This document shows positions 1 through 6,466 of a stretch of 9,541 nucleotides of DNA, piece by piece. A model generated the notes under the pieces. The model worked only from the letters and a program-made list of their open reading frames with translations, did not search any database and was not told where the DNA came from. Each line of letters opens with the position of its first letter. Within the stretch, counting starts at the first letter, position 1. The position numbers and the translations under genes are program-made. Source of the stretch: Clostridia bacterium (lineage in GTDB: Bacteria > Bacillota > Clostridia > Oscillospirales > CAG-272); the NCBI GenBank assembly GCA_017960705.1, contig JAGCYR010000114.1, forward strand, positions 1-9,541. The letters run 5' to 3'.

Positions 1-24
1 CTCGGAATGACGGTGCGGAGCGGC
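1..24. repeat. 24-bp direct repeat, copy 1, with hairpin
   Basis: The first 24 bases (beginning ctcggaatgacggtgcgg) recur without mismatch at 1786-1809; the two copies bracket the ATPase gene. In this copy bases 4-12 (ggaatgacg) pair perfectly with 24-32 (cgtcattcc) over an 11-nt loop. The second copy diverges just after the shared block and cannot form that stem. It may be a dispersed intergenic repeat of this genome. The copy may extend leftwards beyond the window. The identity is seen directly; the role is unknown. Confidence 0.75.
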
Positions 25-34
25 GTCATTCCCG

Positions 35-87
35 CAATTCCCGCCATCCGATGCAGCCGTCCTTCCCTCTCCGTAGGGCGGGAATTG
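35..87. repeat. Inverted repeat, 11-bp stem
   Basis: Bases 35-45 (caattcccgcc) are perfectly complementary to 77-87 (ggcgggaattg), leaving a 31-nt loop. No T-tract follows on either strand, so it is not a simple terminator. It adjoins the 24-bp repeat and may belong to the same dispersed intergenic element. I see no ORF here with coding character. Confidence 0.5.
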
Positions 88-145
88 AGAGGTAGCGCGG
101 AGGAACGACGCGCGGCGAGCCCTCTTGTTCCCACCATACACAAAT

Positions 146-187
146 AATACGAACCCGGCAGAAAACGTCGGGCTCGTATTGTTTTTT
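146..187 (+). terminator. Rho-independent terminator of an upstream unit
   Basis: A 14-bp stem pairs 146-159 with 167-180, with one A-C mismatch and one G-T wobble, around a 7-nt loop. A run of six T (182-187) follows. The T-run is only on the + strand, so it should end rightward transcription from a gene left of the window. Nothing supportable lies between it and the next promoter at 301. Confidence 0.8.
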
Positions 188-300
188 GCCACCGATTTCT
201 TCGGAGCAAGAATCAAAAGATAAACGGCAAACAATATTAGAAATGATACAAATCAGACACAATTTAAACAATTATTTAAGATGATTTTTCCCCAAAAGCA

Positions 301-329
301 TTGACTTTTTCACCGGCTTTGGCTATAAT
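301..329 (+). promoter_or_regulatory. Sigma-A promoter of the AAA_14 ATPase gene
   Basis: TTGACT at 301-306, a 17-bp spacer and a perfect TATAAT at 324-329 form a near-consensus housekeeping promoter, with transcription expected to start near 336. This settles the start of the downstream gene: an in-frame TTG at 301 is the -35 box itself, so a protein starting there would lie upstream of its own transcript. Confidence 0.88.
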
Positions 330-363
330 ACGATTGAATACGATTTTAGCCGGAGGCGGTGCT

Positions 364-1590
364 ATGAACTACATTCCGAGAACTCTTGAAAAAAAGATCA
401 AAGAAATCAGCCGCGAATACGCCTGCGTTTTGGTCACCGGACCGCGGCAGGTCGGGAAATCGACGATGCTCCAACATTTGATGGAGGGCAGCGGTCGCAA
501 AAGGGTAACGCTCGACAACACCGACGAACGGAAACTGGCGAAGACCGACCCCGCGCTCTTTCTGGAGATGCATCCCGCGCCGGTCCTGATCGACGAGGTC
601 CAGTATGCACCGGAACTGTTTTCGTATATCAAGATCAAAGTCGACGAGGGAGCCGCGCCCGGTTCTTACTGGTTGACGGGTTCACAGGCGTTTCGGTTGA
701 TGGATCTGGCGCAAGAATCACTCGCGGGACGGACCGCGATCATCCACATGTCGGCTCTTTCGCAGAGCGAACTGTACGGGGACGGTGAAACGACGCCGTT
801 TACAGTTTCGCTTGACGCGCTGGGCGCTCGTAAAACTCACCTTTCGCCCTGTTCCGCGACCGAGATCTACGACCGGATCTGGCGGGGCGCGATGCCCGGA
901 CACCGTAGCGGCAAATATACCGACCGCGACGTCTTTTACAGTTCCTATATCCAAACCTATATCGACCGCGACGTGACCGATATGATCCCGGGCGTGGACA
1001 AACTGTTGTACGCAGACTTCATACGCGCTGCCGCTTGCCGGGCAGGACAAATGCTGAACGTCCACGATATTGCGCAGGACGTGGGTGTTTCGGACGATAC
1101 CGCAAAACGCTGGCTGACCGTCCTTGAAAAATCGGGGATCGTTTTCTTTCTGCGTCCCTATTCCAACAATCTGCTCAAACGCACGATCAAGACGCCGAAA
1201 ATGTATTTCTTTGATACGGGACTCGTTGCGTATTTGACGAAATATTCCGACCCCGAGATCCTGATGAACGGAGCGATCAACGGCGCGATCCTTGAAAACT
1301 ATACCGTTGCGGAAATCGTAAAAACCTATCACAACAGCGCGAGAGAATGCAATTTCCACTACTATCGGGATAAAGAGTCGAACGAGATCGACCTCGTCAT
1401 TGAGAGCAACGGCGAGACGCATCCGCTTGAAATCAAAAAATCGTCCAATCCTGCCCCTGAACTCGCCGGCGCATTCAGAATTCTCGATAAAGGATCGCTT
1501 CCCCGCGGCGTAGGCGCGATTCTCTGCCTCAAAGAAGAATTATCCGCGATCGACCGCAAAACGTATATCGTTCCCGTTTGGATGATATAA
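364..1590 (+). CDS. AAA_14 / DUF4143 family P-loop ATPase
   Basis: This 408-residue protein has the standard two-part architecture of the AAA_14-DUF4143 family. The N-terminal ATPase part shows Walker A GPRQVGKST (residues 26-34), Walker B PVLIDEVQ (73-80), a WLTGSQ sensor-like motif (103-108) and the family segment around LAGRT (120-124). A winged-helix-like stretch follows (near LNVHDIAQDVGVSDDTAKRW). The C-terminal DUF4143 part ends with EIDLVI (341-346) and LEIKKS (355-360), resembling the core of a degenerate PD-(D/E)XK nuclease fold. Length is typical and nothing is missing. The ATG at 364 is chosen because GGAGG lies just upstream and the promoter occupies 301-329. The gene is monocistronic between non-coding blocks, looks more AT-rich than the genes to its right, and is bracketed by a 24-bp repeat, which together hint at transfer. 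The cellular role of this family is unsettled; DNA-related or toxin/antitoxin-like roles have been proposed. Family confidence is high, function low. Confidence 0.93.
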   Translation: MNYIPRTLEKKIKEISREYACVLVTGPRQVGKSTMLQHLMEGSGRKRVTLDNTDERKLAKTDPALFLEMHPAPVLIDEVQYAPELFSYIKIKVDEGAAPGSYWLTGSQAFRLMDLAQESLAGRTAIIHMSALSQSELYGDGETTPFTVSLDALGARKTHLSPCSATEIYDRIWRGAMPGHRSGKYTDRDVFYSSYIQTYIDRDVTDMIPGVDKLLYADFIRAAACRAGQMLNVHDIAQDVGVSDDTAKRWLTVLEKSGIVFFLRPYSNNLLKRTIKTPKMYFFDTGLVAYLTKYSDPEILMNGAINGAILENYTVAEIVKTYHNSARECNFHYYRDKESNEIDLVIESNGETHPLEIKKSSNPAPELAGAFRILDKGSLPRGVGAILCLKEELSAIDRKTYIVPVWMI

Positions 1591-1607
1591 GCGATTTGAA
1601 AAATAAA

Positions 1608-1654
1608 ACACCCCAACGGGAATTGTCCAAATGGCAATTAGGCGTGTGCTTTTC
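1608..1654 (+). terminator. Possible weak terminator of the ATPase gene
   Basis: Just after the stop codon, an imperfect hairpin can form in two blocks: acac...gtgt outside and aattg...caatt inside, separated by an unpaired internal loop. The run gcttttctt follows. It is the only terminator-like structure directly behind the ATPase gene, but pairing is poor. Confidence 0.35.
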
Positions 1655-1721
1655 TTGATACAAGCAAGCCGACTCGTCTTATTATTTGCCTTCTGGTTCT
1701 TCAAATCTCATTTCCTTCCCA

Positions 1722-1763
1722 CCAACAAAGCGCCCTCCGCCTTGCGCGGGGGCGCTTTGTTGG
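1722..1763. repeat. Long perfect hairpin without T-tract
   Basis: Bases 1722-1735 (ccaacaaagcgccc) pair perfectly with 1750-1763 (gggcgctttgttgg). Four more G/C pairs (1737-1740 with 1746-1749) form inside a single-base bulge, leaving a 5-nt loop. Neither strand has a T-run after it, so it is not a standard intrinsic terminator. It lies 22 bp before the second copy of the 24-bp repeat. It could be a REP-like element, a processing or stability hairpin, or a cruciform site. Confidence 0.65.
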
Positions 1764-1785
1764 CGAAAGAGTGCATCTCGAACCT

Positions 1786-1809
1786 CTCGGAATGACGGTG
1801 CGGAGCGGC
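1786..1809. repeat. 24-bp direct repeat, copy 2
   Basis: This block matches bases 1-24 exactly. Similarity stops immediately afterwards (catcgag here against cgtcatt there), so the conserved unit is short. Together with the strong hairpin just upstream it looks like an intergenic repeat block rather than gene sequence. Confidence 0.75.
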
Positions 1810-1883
1810 ATCGAGCCCCTTTCCCGCGGTTACTCTCGTCCCCCGCTCCTCCCCGTTCGGGTGCGCTCAAAAGCAACGGCGGT

Positions 1884-1912
1884 CGCCCGACGCGGGGCGT
1901 TTCTTTCTTTTT
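1884..1912 (+). terminator. Possible weak terminator
   Basis: cgccc (1884-1888) pairs with gggcg (1895-1899) around a 6-nt loop, followed by a T-rich run interrupted by two C (1900-1912). The 5-bp GC stem is short. It could stop readthrough before the promoter at 1935, or be coincidental. Confidence 0.3.
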
Positions 1913-1934
1913 CGGCAAAAAATGCAAGTCGAAC

Positions 1935-1963
1935 TTGATTTTTCGGGGCGAGACGATTATAAT
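1935..1963 (+). promoter_or_regulatory. Sigma-A promoter of the uL15-like membrane protein gene
   Basis: TTGATT at 1935-1940, a 17-bp spacer and perfect TATAAT at 1958-1963 predict a transcript starting near 1970. That leaves a leader of about 190 nt before the ATG at 2162, much longer than the other leaders in this window. Confidence 0.85.
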
Positions 1964-1969
1964 GATAGT

Positions 1970-2161
1970 GAGACCATCTTGCGAAGGGGTTGGCGGCCGG
2001 CGCGGCGTCTGCATTGATCCCGACGGAAGGATAGACCGGGCGGAAGCCCGCCGTCTTTTCGGCGTCTTCAATCAAAACAACGGCGTACCGGACACGGCGT
2101 ACCTTTGTCGTGTGAAGGGACGCCGTTTTTGTATCACGAACCGAAAAAAGGAGAAAACGGA
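1970..2161 (+). ncRNA. Structured 5' leader or small RNA candidate
   Basis: This is the region between the predicted transcription start and the next gene. It contains a stable small hairpin (cgggc 2037-2041 with gcccg 2046-2050), a tandem direct repeat acggcgtacc (2080-2089 and 2094-2103), and a terminator-like hairpin ending in five T at 2126-2130, before a good ribosome binding site (aaggag, 2148-2153). This layout suits a leader controlled by premature termination, or a roughly 160-nt small RNA. I compared it by eye with T-box, GEMM, ZTP, ydaO, THF and fluoride motifs and recognised none. A reading frame crosses it, but its ATG lies inside the -10 box and the peptide has no recognisable domain. 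Confidence 0.45.
2080..2130 (+). terminator. Attenuator-like terminator with duplicated left arm
   Basis: The right arm acgccgt (2120-2126) runs into five T. It can pair with either copy of acggcgt: the near copy at 2094-2100, giving a compact stem extended by two C-G pairs past a bulged A, or the far copy at 2080-2086, giving a 33-nt loop. It sits between promoter and ribosome binding site, so termination here would reduce expression of the downstream gene. Confidence 0.5.
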
Positions 2162-3736
2162 ATGGAAAGCAAACAAAAGAAAACGAGCGGTTTTGTAAAG
2201 ACGGGGCTCTCTGTCTCGATCCTGCTCTTGGCGGCGGCGCTGGTGTTCTTTATCCTGCAGCGCGGCACCGTCAGTCTCGCGTGCCTCATCGCGGCGAGCG
2301 TACTGTGCGTCGTCTTTCTGATCCTGTTCCTTGTCGGACGCAAAAAGCCGGCGGAAAAGAAAGCGGAACCGAAAGCCGAGCCGAAACCCGAGCCCGAAGC
2401 GGAGCCCGCAAAGGAAGAAACTCCCGTTGAAGAGGCGGAGGAGGAAACGGCGGACGAAGCCGGATCCGAACCCGAAGAGGGCGCAGAAGCCGGCGCAAGC
2501 GAGGAGGGCGTGGGGCTGAAAGAGAGTCTCGCCATCGCGTCCCACGCGCACAGGACCGAAAAAGTCTCCAAGGCGTATATCGCGAACTATCTCCGTTCGG
2601 TCTATCCCGACAACGTCGAGCTGAACGAACGCGTGAACGAAACCACGACCGGGCTTCCGCTCGCGGATACCCACTACGTCAAGGATAAGAAAGGCAAAAA
2701 GACCTGCTTCGTCTACGTCTACGAGATCGAGGGCGCGATGATGCTGTTGCTGAAAACCAAGGATCCGCTCGGCAAAGAGATGAAGAAAGAGCACGAATCG
2801 GTCCGCCGCAGCGCCTTCCCGAAGGCGAAGGACGCCTGGTATTCCGTGGTCGTCGACGACAGCTTGACCAACGCGCAGGTTGAGGATATGCTCGACCGGA
2901 CGATCGCCCTCTATTCGGGCGAACCCGTCCCCGAAAAAGCCCCCGCCGAGGGCATCGGGCTGAAAGAAAGCCTTGACATCGCCGCGCACGCGCACCGGAT
3001 CGAGGAACTCTCCAAACAGGCGATCGCGACCTACCTGAGAAAGGTCTATCCCGACAAGGTCGAGCTGAACGAGCGCGATCATTTCACCAAGACCGGGCTG
3101 CCCCTCGCGGACACCCACTACGTCACCGACAAGGACGGCAAGAGCGTCTGCTTCGTTTACGTCTACGAAACCGAGGGCGCGATGATGCTCCTGCTGAAAA
3201 CCAAAGACCCGCTCGGCAACGAATTCAAGCGCGAGCACGGTTCGGTCGTCAGAAGAAGCGCGTTCCCGAAGGCGAAGGACGCTTGGTACTCCGTGGTCGT
3301 CGACGACAGTCTCTCGAACGGGCAGCTTGAAGATATGATCGACCGCACGATCGCGCTCTACACCGGCGAACCCGTTCCGAAAAAGACGAAACACATCGTC
3401 GCCCCGATCCACACGGTCGCCCACGTCACGGTCGCCGAAGCCAAAGCCATGGTCACCGACGAACAGGCGGAGGACGCGATCGAGGAAGCCGTGACCGAGC
3501 ATACCGGCAAGAAGGGCATCATCAACGTCGACACGCTCTCGAACACGTTCGACGAGGGCGACACCGTCACGGTCGAAAAACTCAAGGAGAAGAAACTGAT
3601 CCAGCCGAGTATCGGGCAGGTCAAATTGCTCGCCCGAGGCACCCTGAACAAGGTGCTGCATATCGAGCTGCAGGACTTCTCGCTCGAAGCCGTGAAGATG
3701 GTGATCGCCACGGGCGGTACCGTCAAGCACGTTTAA
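2162..3736 (+). CDS. Membrane-anchored protein with two YjbR/MmcQ-like domains and a uL15-like C-terminus
   Basis: The 524-residue product begins with two hydrophobic helices (about 13-32 and 37-58) split by a short loop. RKK after the second helix predicts that everything downstream faces the cytoplasm. A linker rich in Glu, Pro, Lys and Ala follows (61-116). Two similar domains (about 117-257 and 264-406) share GLKESL, GLPLADTHYV, EGAMMLLLKTKDPLG, RRSAFPKAKDAWYSVVVDDSL and DRTIALY-type segments; they resemble the YjbR/MmcQ fold, which often carries K..PL...W..V..D..... signatures. The C-terminus (about 450-524: INVDTL, FDEGDTVT, KLI, VKLLARGTLNK, ATGGTV) aligns by eye with the C-terminal half of ribosomal protein uL15. 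Proteins annotated 'uL15 family' of this kind are, from memory, common in uncultured Clostridia, but this is not the ribosomal uL15: it lacks the Gly/Arg-rich N-terminus. The ATG at 2162 has aaggag 8 nt upstream; an earlier in-frame start at 2105 lies inside the leader hairpin. Function is unknown. Confidence 0.85.
   Translation: MESKQKKTSGFVKTGLSVSILLLAAALVFFILQRGTVSLACLIAASVLCVVFLILFLVGRKKPAEKKAEPKAEPKPEPEAEPAKEETPVEEAEEETADEAGSEPEEGAEAGASEEGVGLKESLAIASHAHRTEKVSKAYIANYLRSVYPDNVELNERVNETTTGLPLADTHYVKDKKGKKTCFVYVYEIEGAMMLLLKTKDPLGKEMKKEHESVRRSAFPKAKDAWYSVVVDDSLTNAQVEDMLDRTIALYSGEPVPEKAPAEGIGLKESLDIAAHAHRIEELSKQAIATYLRKVYPDKVELNERDHFTKTGLPLADTHYVTDKDGKSVCFVYVYETEGAMMLLLKTKDPLGNEFKREHGSVVRRSAFPKAKDAWYSVVVDDSLSNGQLEDMIDRTIALYTGEPVPKKTKHIVAPIHTVAHVTVAEAKAMVTDEQAEDAIEEAVTEHTGKKGIINVDTLSNTFDEGDTVTVEKLKEKKLIQPSIGQVKLLARGTLNKVLHIELQDFSLEAVKMVIATGGTVKHV
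2510..3379 (+). repeat. Tandem intragenic domain duplication
   Basis: The segments encoding residues 117-257 (2510-2932) and 264-406 (2951-3379) are tandem copies recognisable at both DNA and protein level, with long identical protein blocks such as FVYVYE and DAWYSVVVDDSL. Differences include many synonymous changes plus clustered substitutions around residues 155-162 and 308-310, so the duplication is not brand new or has been partly homogenised. Confidence 0.9.
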
Positions 3737-3751
3737 TCATCAACCAAACAG

Positions 3752-3789
3752 GAGGCGGGCGTTTTTGCCCGCCTCTCTTGCGTTTTTTT
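3752..3789 (+). terminator. Terminator of the uL15-like gene
   Basis: A perfect 9-bp GC-rich stem (gaggcgggc 3752-3760 with gcccgcctc 3767-3775) closes a gttttt loop. After seven intervening bases a run of seven T follows (3783-3789). It lies 15 bp behind the stop codon and separates this unit from the next promoter. Confidence 0.82.
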
Positions 3790-3801
3790 CTTTCTACGCT
3801 C

Positions 3802-3830
3802 TTGATTTGGTGCGCGGGAACGAGTATAAT
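3802..3830 (+). promoter_or_regulatory. Sigma-A promoter of the PHP gene
   Basis: TTGATT at 3802-3807, a 17-bp spacer and perfect TATAAT at 3825-3830 predict a start near 3837, giving a leader of about 28 nt. The hexamers are the same as those at 1935-1963, but no shared spacer sequence is evident. Confidence 0.87.
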
Positions 3831-3864
3831 ATAGAGCAGAAATTTACCGATGGGGGAAAACGAC

Positions 3865-4908
3865 ATGAAACAGTATCTGCTGCCCGAAAACGGCAGTTTT
3901 TATAAGGTCAATCTGCACAGCCACACCGTGATATCCGACGGGGGACAGACGCCGGAGGAGGTCAAGGCGTTCTACAAATCGCACGGCTATTCCGCCGTCG
4001 CGTTCACCGACCACGAGATCATGCTCGACCACTCGGACCTCTCGGACGACGAATTCATCGCCCTGACCGGGTACGAATACGGATTCGATCTCTCGAAAAG
4101 GAACCCCGTCTCCGCCGTCTACGAGGGCGACGTCAAGACGCACGAGCACACGCCGAAGGTGCACCTGAACCTCTATTCCAAAGATCCGCACGATATCCGT
4201 ATGGTCTGCTGCGATATCAACTACATCTGGGGCAACTCGAAAAAGTACCTCGACGCGGCGCAGTACGTCGGCGATCCCCACTACAAGCGGATCTATTCGG
4301 TCGAGGGCGTGAACGAGGTGATCCGAGCGGCGCGGGAACGGAATATGCTGGTGGTTTTCAATCACCCGAACTGGTCGATGAACGATCTCGACTTCTACGG
4401 CAAACTGGAAAATCTGACCGCCCTTGAGATCATCAACGGCGGGTCTCATATCGACAGCGATATGGACGACGTTCCCCACGTCTATCAGGAGATGATGCGG
4501 GCGGGCAAACGGATCGGCTGCGTCGCGGGCGACGACAACCACGCGACTCACGACTGCTGCCTTGCCTGGACGATGGTGAAGGCGGATTCGCTCTCCTACG
4601 AAAACCTGGTGAACGGGATCGAGAACGGGAACTGCTACGCCTCGAGCGGTCCTTCGATCACCGATCTTTGGATCGAGGACGGAAAGGTCACGGTGAAGAC
4701 CTCCGACGCCGTCGGGATCTATCTGCATACCGTCGGGCGGCGCACCGCCTTCAAGCGGCAGAAGCCCGGCGAGCCCCCCCTGACCGAGGCGACCTTCCGG
4801 CTCAGTCCGAACGATATGACCTTCCGGATCTCGGTGCGCGACGCGGCGGGCAACCACGCCTATACGCGCTACTACTATTTCGACGAGCTGACCGAACCGA
4901 TCCTTTGA
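3865..4908 (+). CDS. PHP-domain metallohydrolase, CehA/McbA-like
   Basis: This 347-residue protein is a predicted metal-dependent phosphoesterase or hydrolase of the PHP superfamily. The metal-binding motifs are all present in order: HSH (18-20), D25, TDHE (48-51), E71 in GYEYG, H100 in KVHLN, HPNW (167-170) and DDNH (223-226). The last 80 or so residues (after SSGPSITDLW, about 260) look like a beta-rich accessory domain, as in CehA/McbA-type members rather than histidinol phosphatase or DNA polymerase PHP domains. There is no signal peptide or membrane segment, so it should be cytoplasmic. The ATG at 3865 is preferred because gggggaa lies about 8 nt before it; an ATG at 3850 overlaps that ribosome binding site and would add five residues. 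It is monocistronic and converges on the ceramidase-like gene. The substrate cannot be told from sequence; a phosphorylated or cyclic sugar compound is possible given the neighbourhood. Confidence 0.93.
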   Translation: MKQYLLPENGSFYKVNLHSHTVISDGGQTPEEVKAFYKSHGYSAVAFTDHEIMLDHSDLSDDEFIALTGYEYGFDLSKRNPVSAVYEGDVKTHEHTPKVHLNLYSKDPHDIRMVCCDINYIWGNSKKYLDAAQYVGDPHYKRIYSVEGVNEVIRAARERNMLVVFNHPNWSMNDLDFYGKLENLTALEIINGGSHIDSDMDDVPHVYQEMMRAGKRIGCVAGDDNHATHDCCLAWTMVKADSLSYENLVNGIENGNCYASSGPSITDLWIEDGKVTVKTSDAVGIYLHTVGRRTAFKRQKPGEPPLTEATFRLSPNDMTFRISVRDAAGNHAYTRYYYFDELTEPIL

Positions 4909-4929
4909 CCGGGGGCGGTTTATAAAAAT

Positions 4930-4959
4930 GCGGTGATTTGCGTGCAAATCACCGCTTTT
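4930..4959. terminator. Bidirectional terminator between convergent genes
   Basis: gcggtgatttg (4930-4940) pairs perfectly with caaatcaccgc (4945-4955) around a 4-nt loop. On the + strand tttt follows (4956-4959); on the - strand five T follow after one A (the a-run at 4924-4928). It can therefore end both the PHP transcript and the araC/ceramidase-like transcript. Confidence 0.85.
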
Positions 4960-4978
4960 GATTATGGTTGAAAGAGGA

Positions 4979-6466
4979 TCACTTGAAGAGCTCTTCGATC
5001 ATATCGAGCGACTCGCGGACCAGGATATCGCCGCCCTCGTGCCCGACCACGCCGCTCGAAACGTAGGCGCTGTAGTGCCCGCCCTTTTCGGCTTTCTCGG
5101 TGGGCAGGTATCCGAGCGCCCCGCAGCAGAGCTGGATCTCGAAGGTCTGGGTCGCGACGCTCCGCGCGCGGATCTGGTTGCCGAAGTCGAGGAACAACTC
5201 GAAAGGAGAGGTCACGAAGGCGACTTTGCCGATCCGGATGGCGTGGACCTCGGTATCCACCGTCTCGAAGATCTCCTGCGACTCGTAGCGTTTGAGGGTC
5301 CCCGCGTAGACGTAGAGCTCGGCAGAATCCTTGTAGTCCAGCGTCTTCTTGTCCTTCAGCGCGTCCCGGAGCACCCGGCGGGCGTCCTCTGCTTCGCTGT
5401 CGGTCACGCGGCGCAGGGGGAGGCGCAGGGTCTTCACCGTATGGGCGAAGTTCCCCTCGGTGTAAACCGTTCCGATATCCTCCATCTCGCTCTCGATCTC
5501 GTTAAAGATGCGGCGACCGGCTTTCCAGGTCCCCTTCACGTCGAACATCGAGGGGTCGGCGAAGCGTTCCTTCGGGTTGATCCGGGTGACGTTCGGATCC
5601 TTGATCGGGGTCTCGGGCTCCACCCAGCGGATCAGGTCGCGCGGGCAGAGGTCGCCGGCGGGCGAGACCAGCGCCAGCAGCTTGAAATCTTTTCCGTGCT
5701 TTTCACGGAGCAGGATCTTGACCTTGCCCCAGTAGTCGGCGGAGATCACGCTTCTCTGCTCCATGATCTGCGCGGGGCAGGCGACGTTTGCGACGATGCC
5801 GGTCATCTTCCCCGCTTTGACGTAGATATAGAGCAGCTCCATCCCGGTATCGTTTCCGCCCTCGAGCGAAACGAAGGTGGCGCGGTCGACGTCGCCCCAC
5901 ATTCTGGCGCTCCCGTCGGAGTAGGTGGCGCGGCGGTTCATCCCGACGGCGACCCGTCCGAACCCCTGCGCGAAGCCCCCCTCTCCGAGGTTGGCGTACG
6001 CCTCGAGCACCGAATCTGCGATCCGCTCGACCAGAATATCCCGCGCCTCGCCCGGTTGGATACATTCGGTCGACGTGATCTGCGGGACGTATTTGCAGTC
6101 CGCGGGCATAAAGTCGCAGATCACCTTGAGCGTGCCGCCCTCGAACGCCCGGACGCCCCCCTCCGCCTGCTCGTAGACGTACGAGTTGTGGATGTGGACG
6201 GCGTGGAGCATGATCTTGTCGGTTTGGATCTTCGGATTCTTCTCGCCGACCCGCGCCCGTACCCGGAGGCACAGGTCTCGCCCGACCCCCTCGAGGTCGC
6301 AGGAGCAGAAGAACGCCTGTTCCCCGTCCTCCTCGACGGCGAGCGTGGTGACGGTGATGGGGGTCTCCACCTCGTCGGTCACGCGCTCGAAAAATTCACC
6401 CGCGAGAGAGATGGGACGGTCGGGCACCAGACTGACCTCCGACCAGCCGAAACGAATTCTTGACAT
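4979..6466 (-). CDS. Neutral/alkaline ceramidase-like hydrolase, cytoplasmic
   Basis: The 495-residue protein has the hallmarks of the neutral ceramidase N-terminal domain superfamily, which in bacteria includes many members of unknown substrate. Matching segments in order are the VSLVPDRPISLAGEF start, CSCDLEGVGRDL (54-65), the metal-binding HIHNSYVY (91-98), FGRVAVGMNRRA (169-180), GNDTGMELLYI, VANVACPAQ (225-233), ISADYWGKV (241-249), SPAGDLCPRD (268-277), SPFELF (420-425) and GYLPTEKAEKGGHY (452-465). Two positions are unusual against classical ceramidase: the nucleophile motif GDxSPN reads GDLCPR, with Cys274 in place of serine, and the histidine of the second metal motif appears as Cys230. 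There is no signal peptide, unlike secreted ceramidases. The ATG at 6466 has aaggag 9 nt upstream. It lies 38 bp behind araC on the same strand and is likely co-transcribed. A true ceramidase role is unlikely; hydrolysis of a sugar-linked amide or ester is a guess. Confidence 0.85.
   Translation of the reverse strand: MSRIRFGWSEVSLVPDRPISLAGEFFERVTDEVETPITVTTLAVEEDGEQAFFCSCDLEGVGRDLCLRVRARVGEKNPKIQTDKIMLHAVHIHNSYVYEQAEGGVRAFEGGTLKVICDFMPADCKYVPQITSTECIQPGEARDILVERIADSVLEAYANLGEGGFAQGFGRVAVGMNRRATYSDGSARMWGDVDRATFVSLEGGNDTGMELLYIYVKAGKMTGIVANVACPAQIMEQRSVISADYWGKVKILLREKHGKDFKLLALVSPAGDLCPRDLIRWVEPETPIKDPNVTRINPKERFADPSMFDVKGTWKAGRRIFNEIESEMEDIGTVYTEGNFAHTVKTLRLPLRRVTDSEAEDARRVLRDALKDKKTLDYKDSAELYVYAGTLKRYESQEIFETVDTEVHAIRIGKVAFVTSPFELFLDFGNQIRARSVATQTFEIQLCCGALGYLPTEKAEKGGHYSAYVSSGVVGHEGGDILVRESLDMIEELFK

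Noticed and set aside
1..145. CRISPR-like repeats at the window start
   Set aside because: There is only one copy of the 24-bp block here and no regular spacing; its second copy is 1.8 kb away.
1970..2130. Known riboswitch or T-box in the leader
   Set aside because: No T-box sequence and none of the conserved cores of the GEMM, ZTP, ydaO, THF or fluoride classes could be found by eye.
1686..2198. A 170-residue reading frame crossing the non-coding region before the uL15-like gene
   Set aside because: It covers the hairpin, the repeat copy, the promoter and the leader, has low-complexity Arg/Pro/Ser composition, shows no ribosome binding site, and runs into the start of a well-supported gene in another frame.
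2072..3730. A 552-residue reading frame on the - strand opposite the uL15-like gene
   Set aside because: It is a mirror of a GC-rich coding strand, with repeated FVERVR- and GDGF-like composition and no recognisable domain; the + strand protein has membrane helices, domain repeats and a proper start.
4958..6463. A 501-residue + strand frame opposite the ceramidase-like gene
   Set aside because: Its composition is rich in Asp, Val, Leu and Arg without motifs, whereas the - strand protein shows ordered superfamily motifs, a good ribosome binding site and a terminator.
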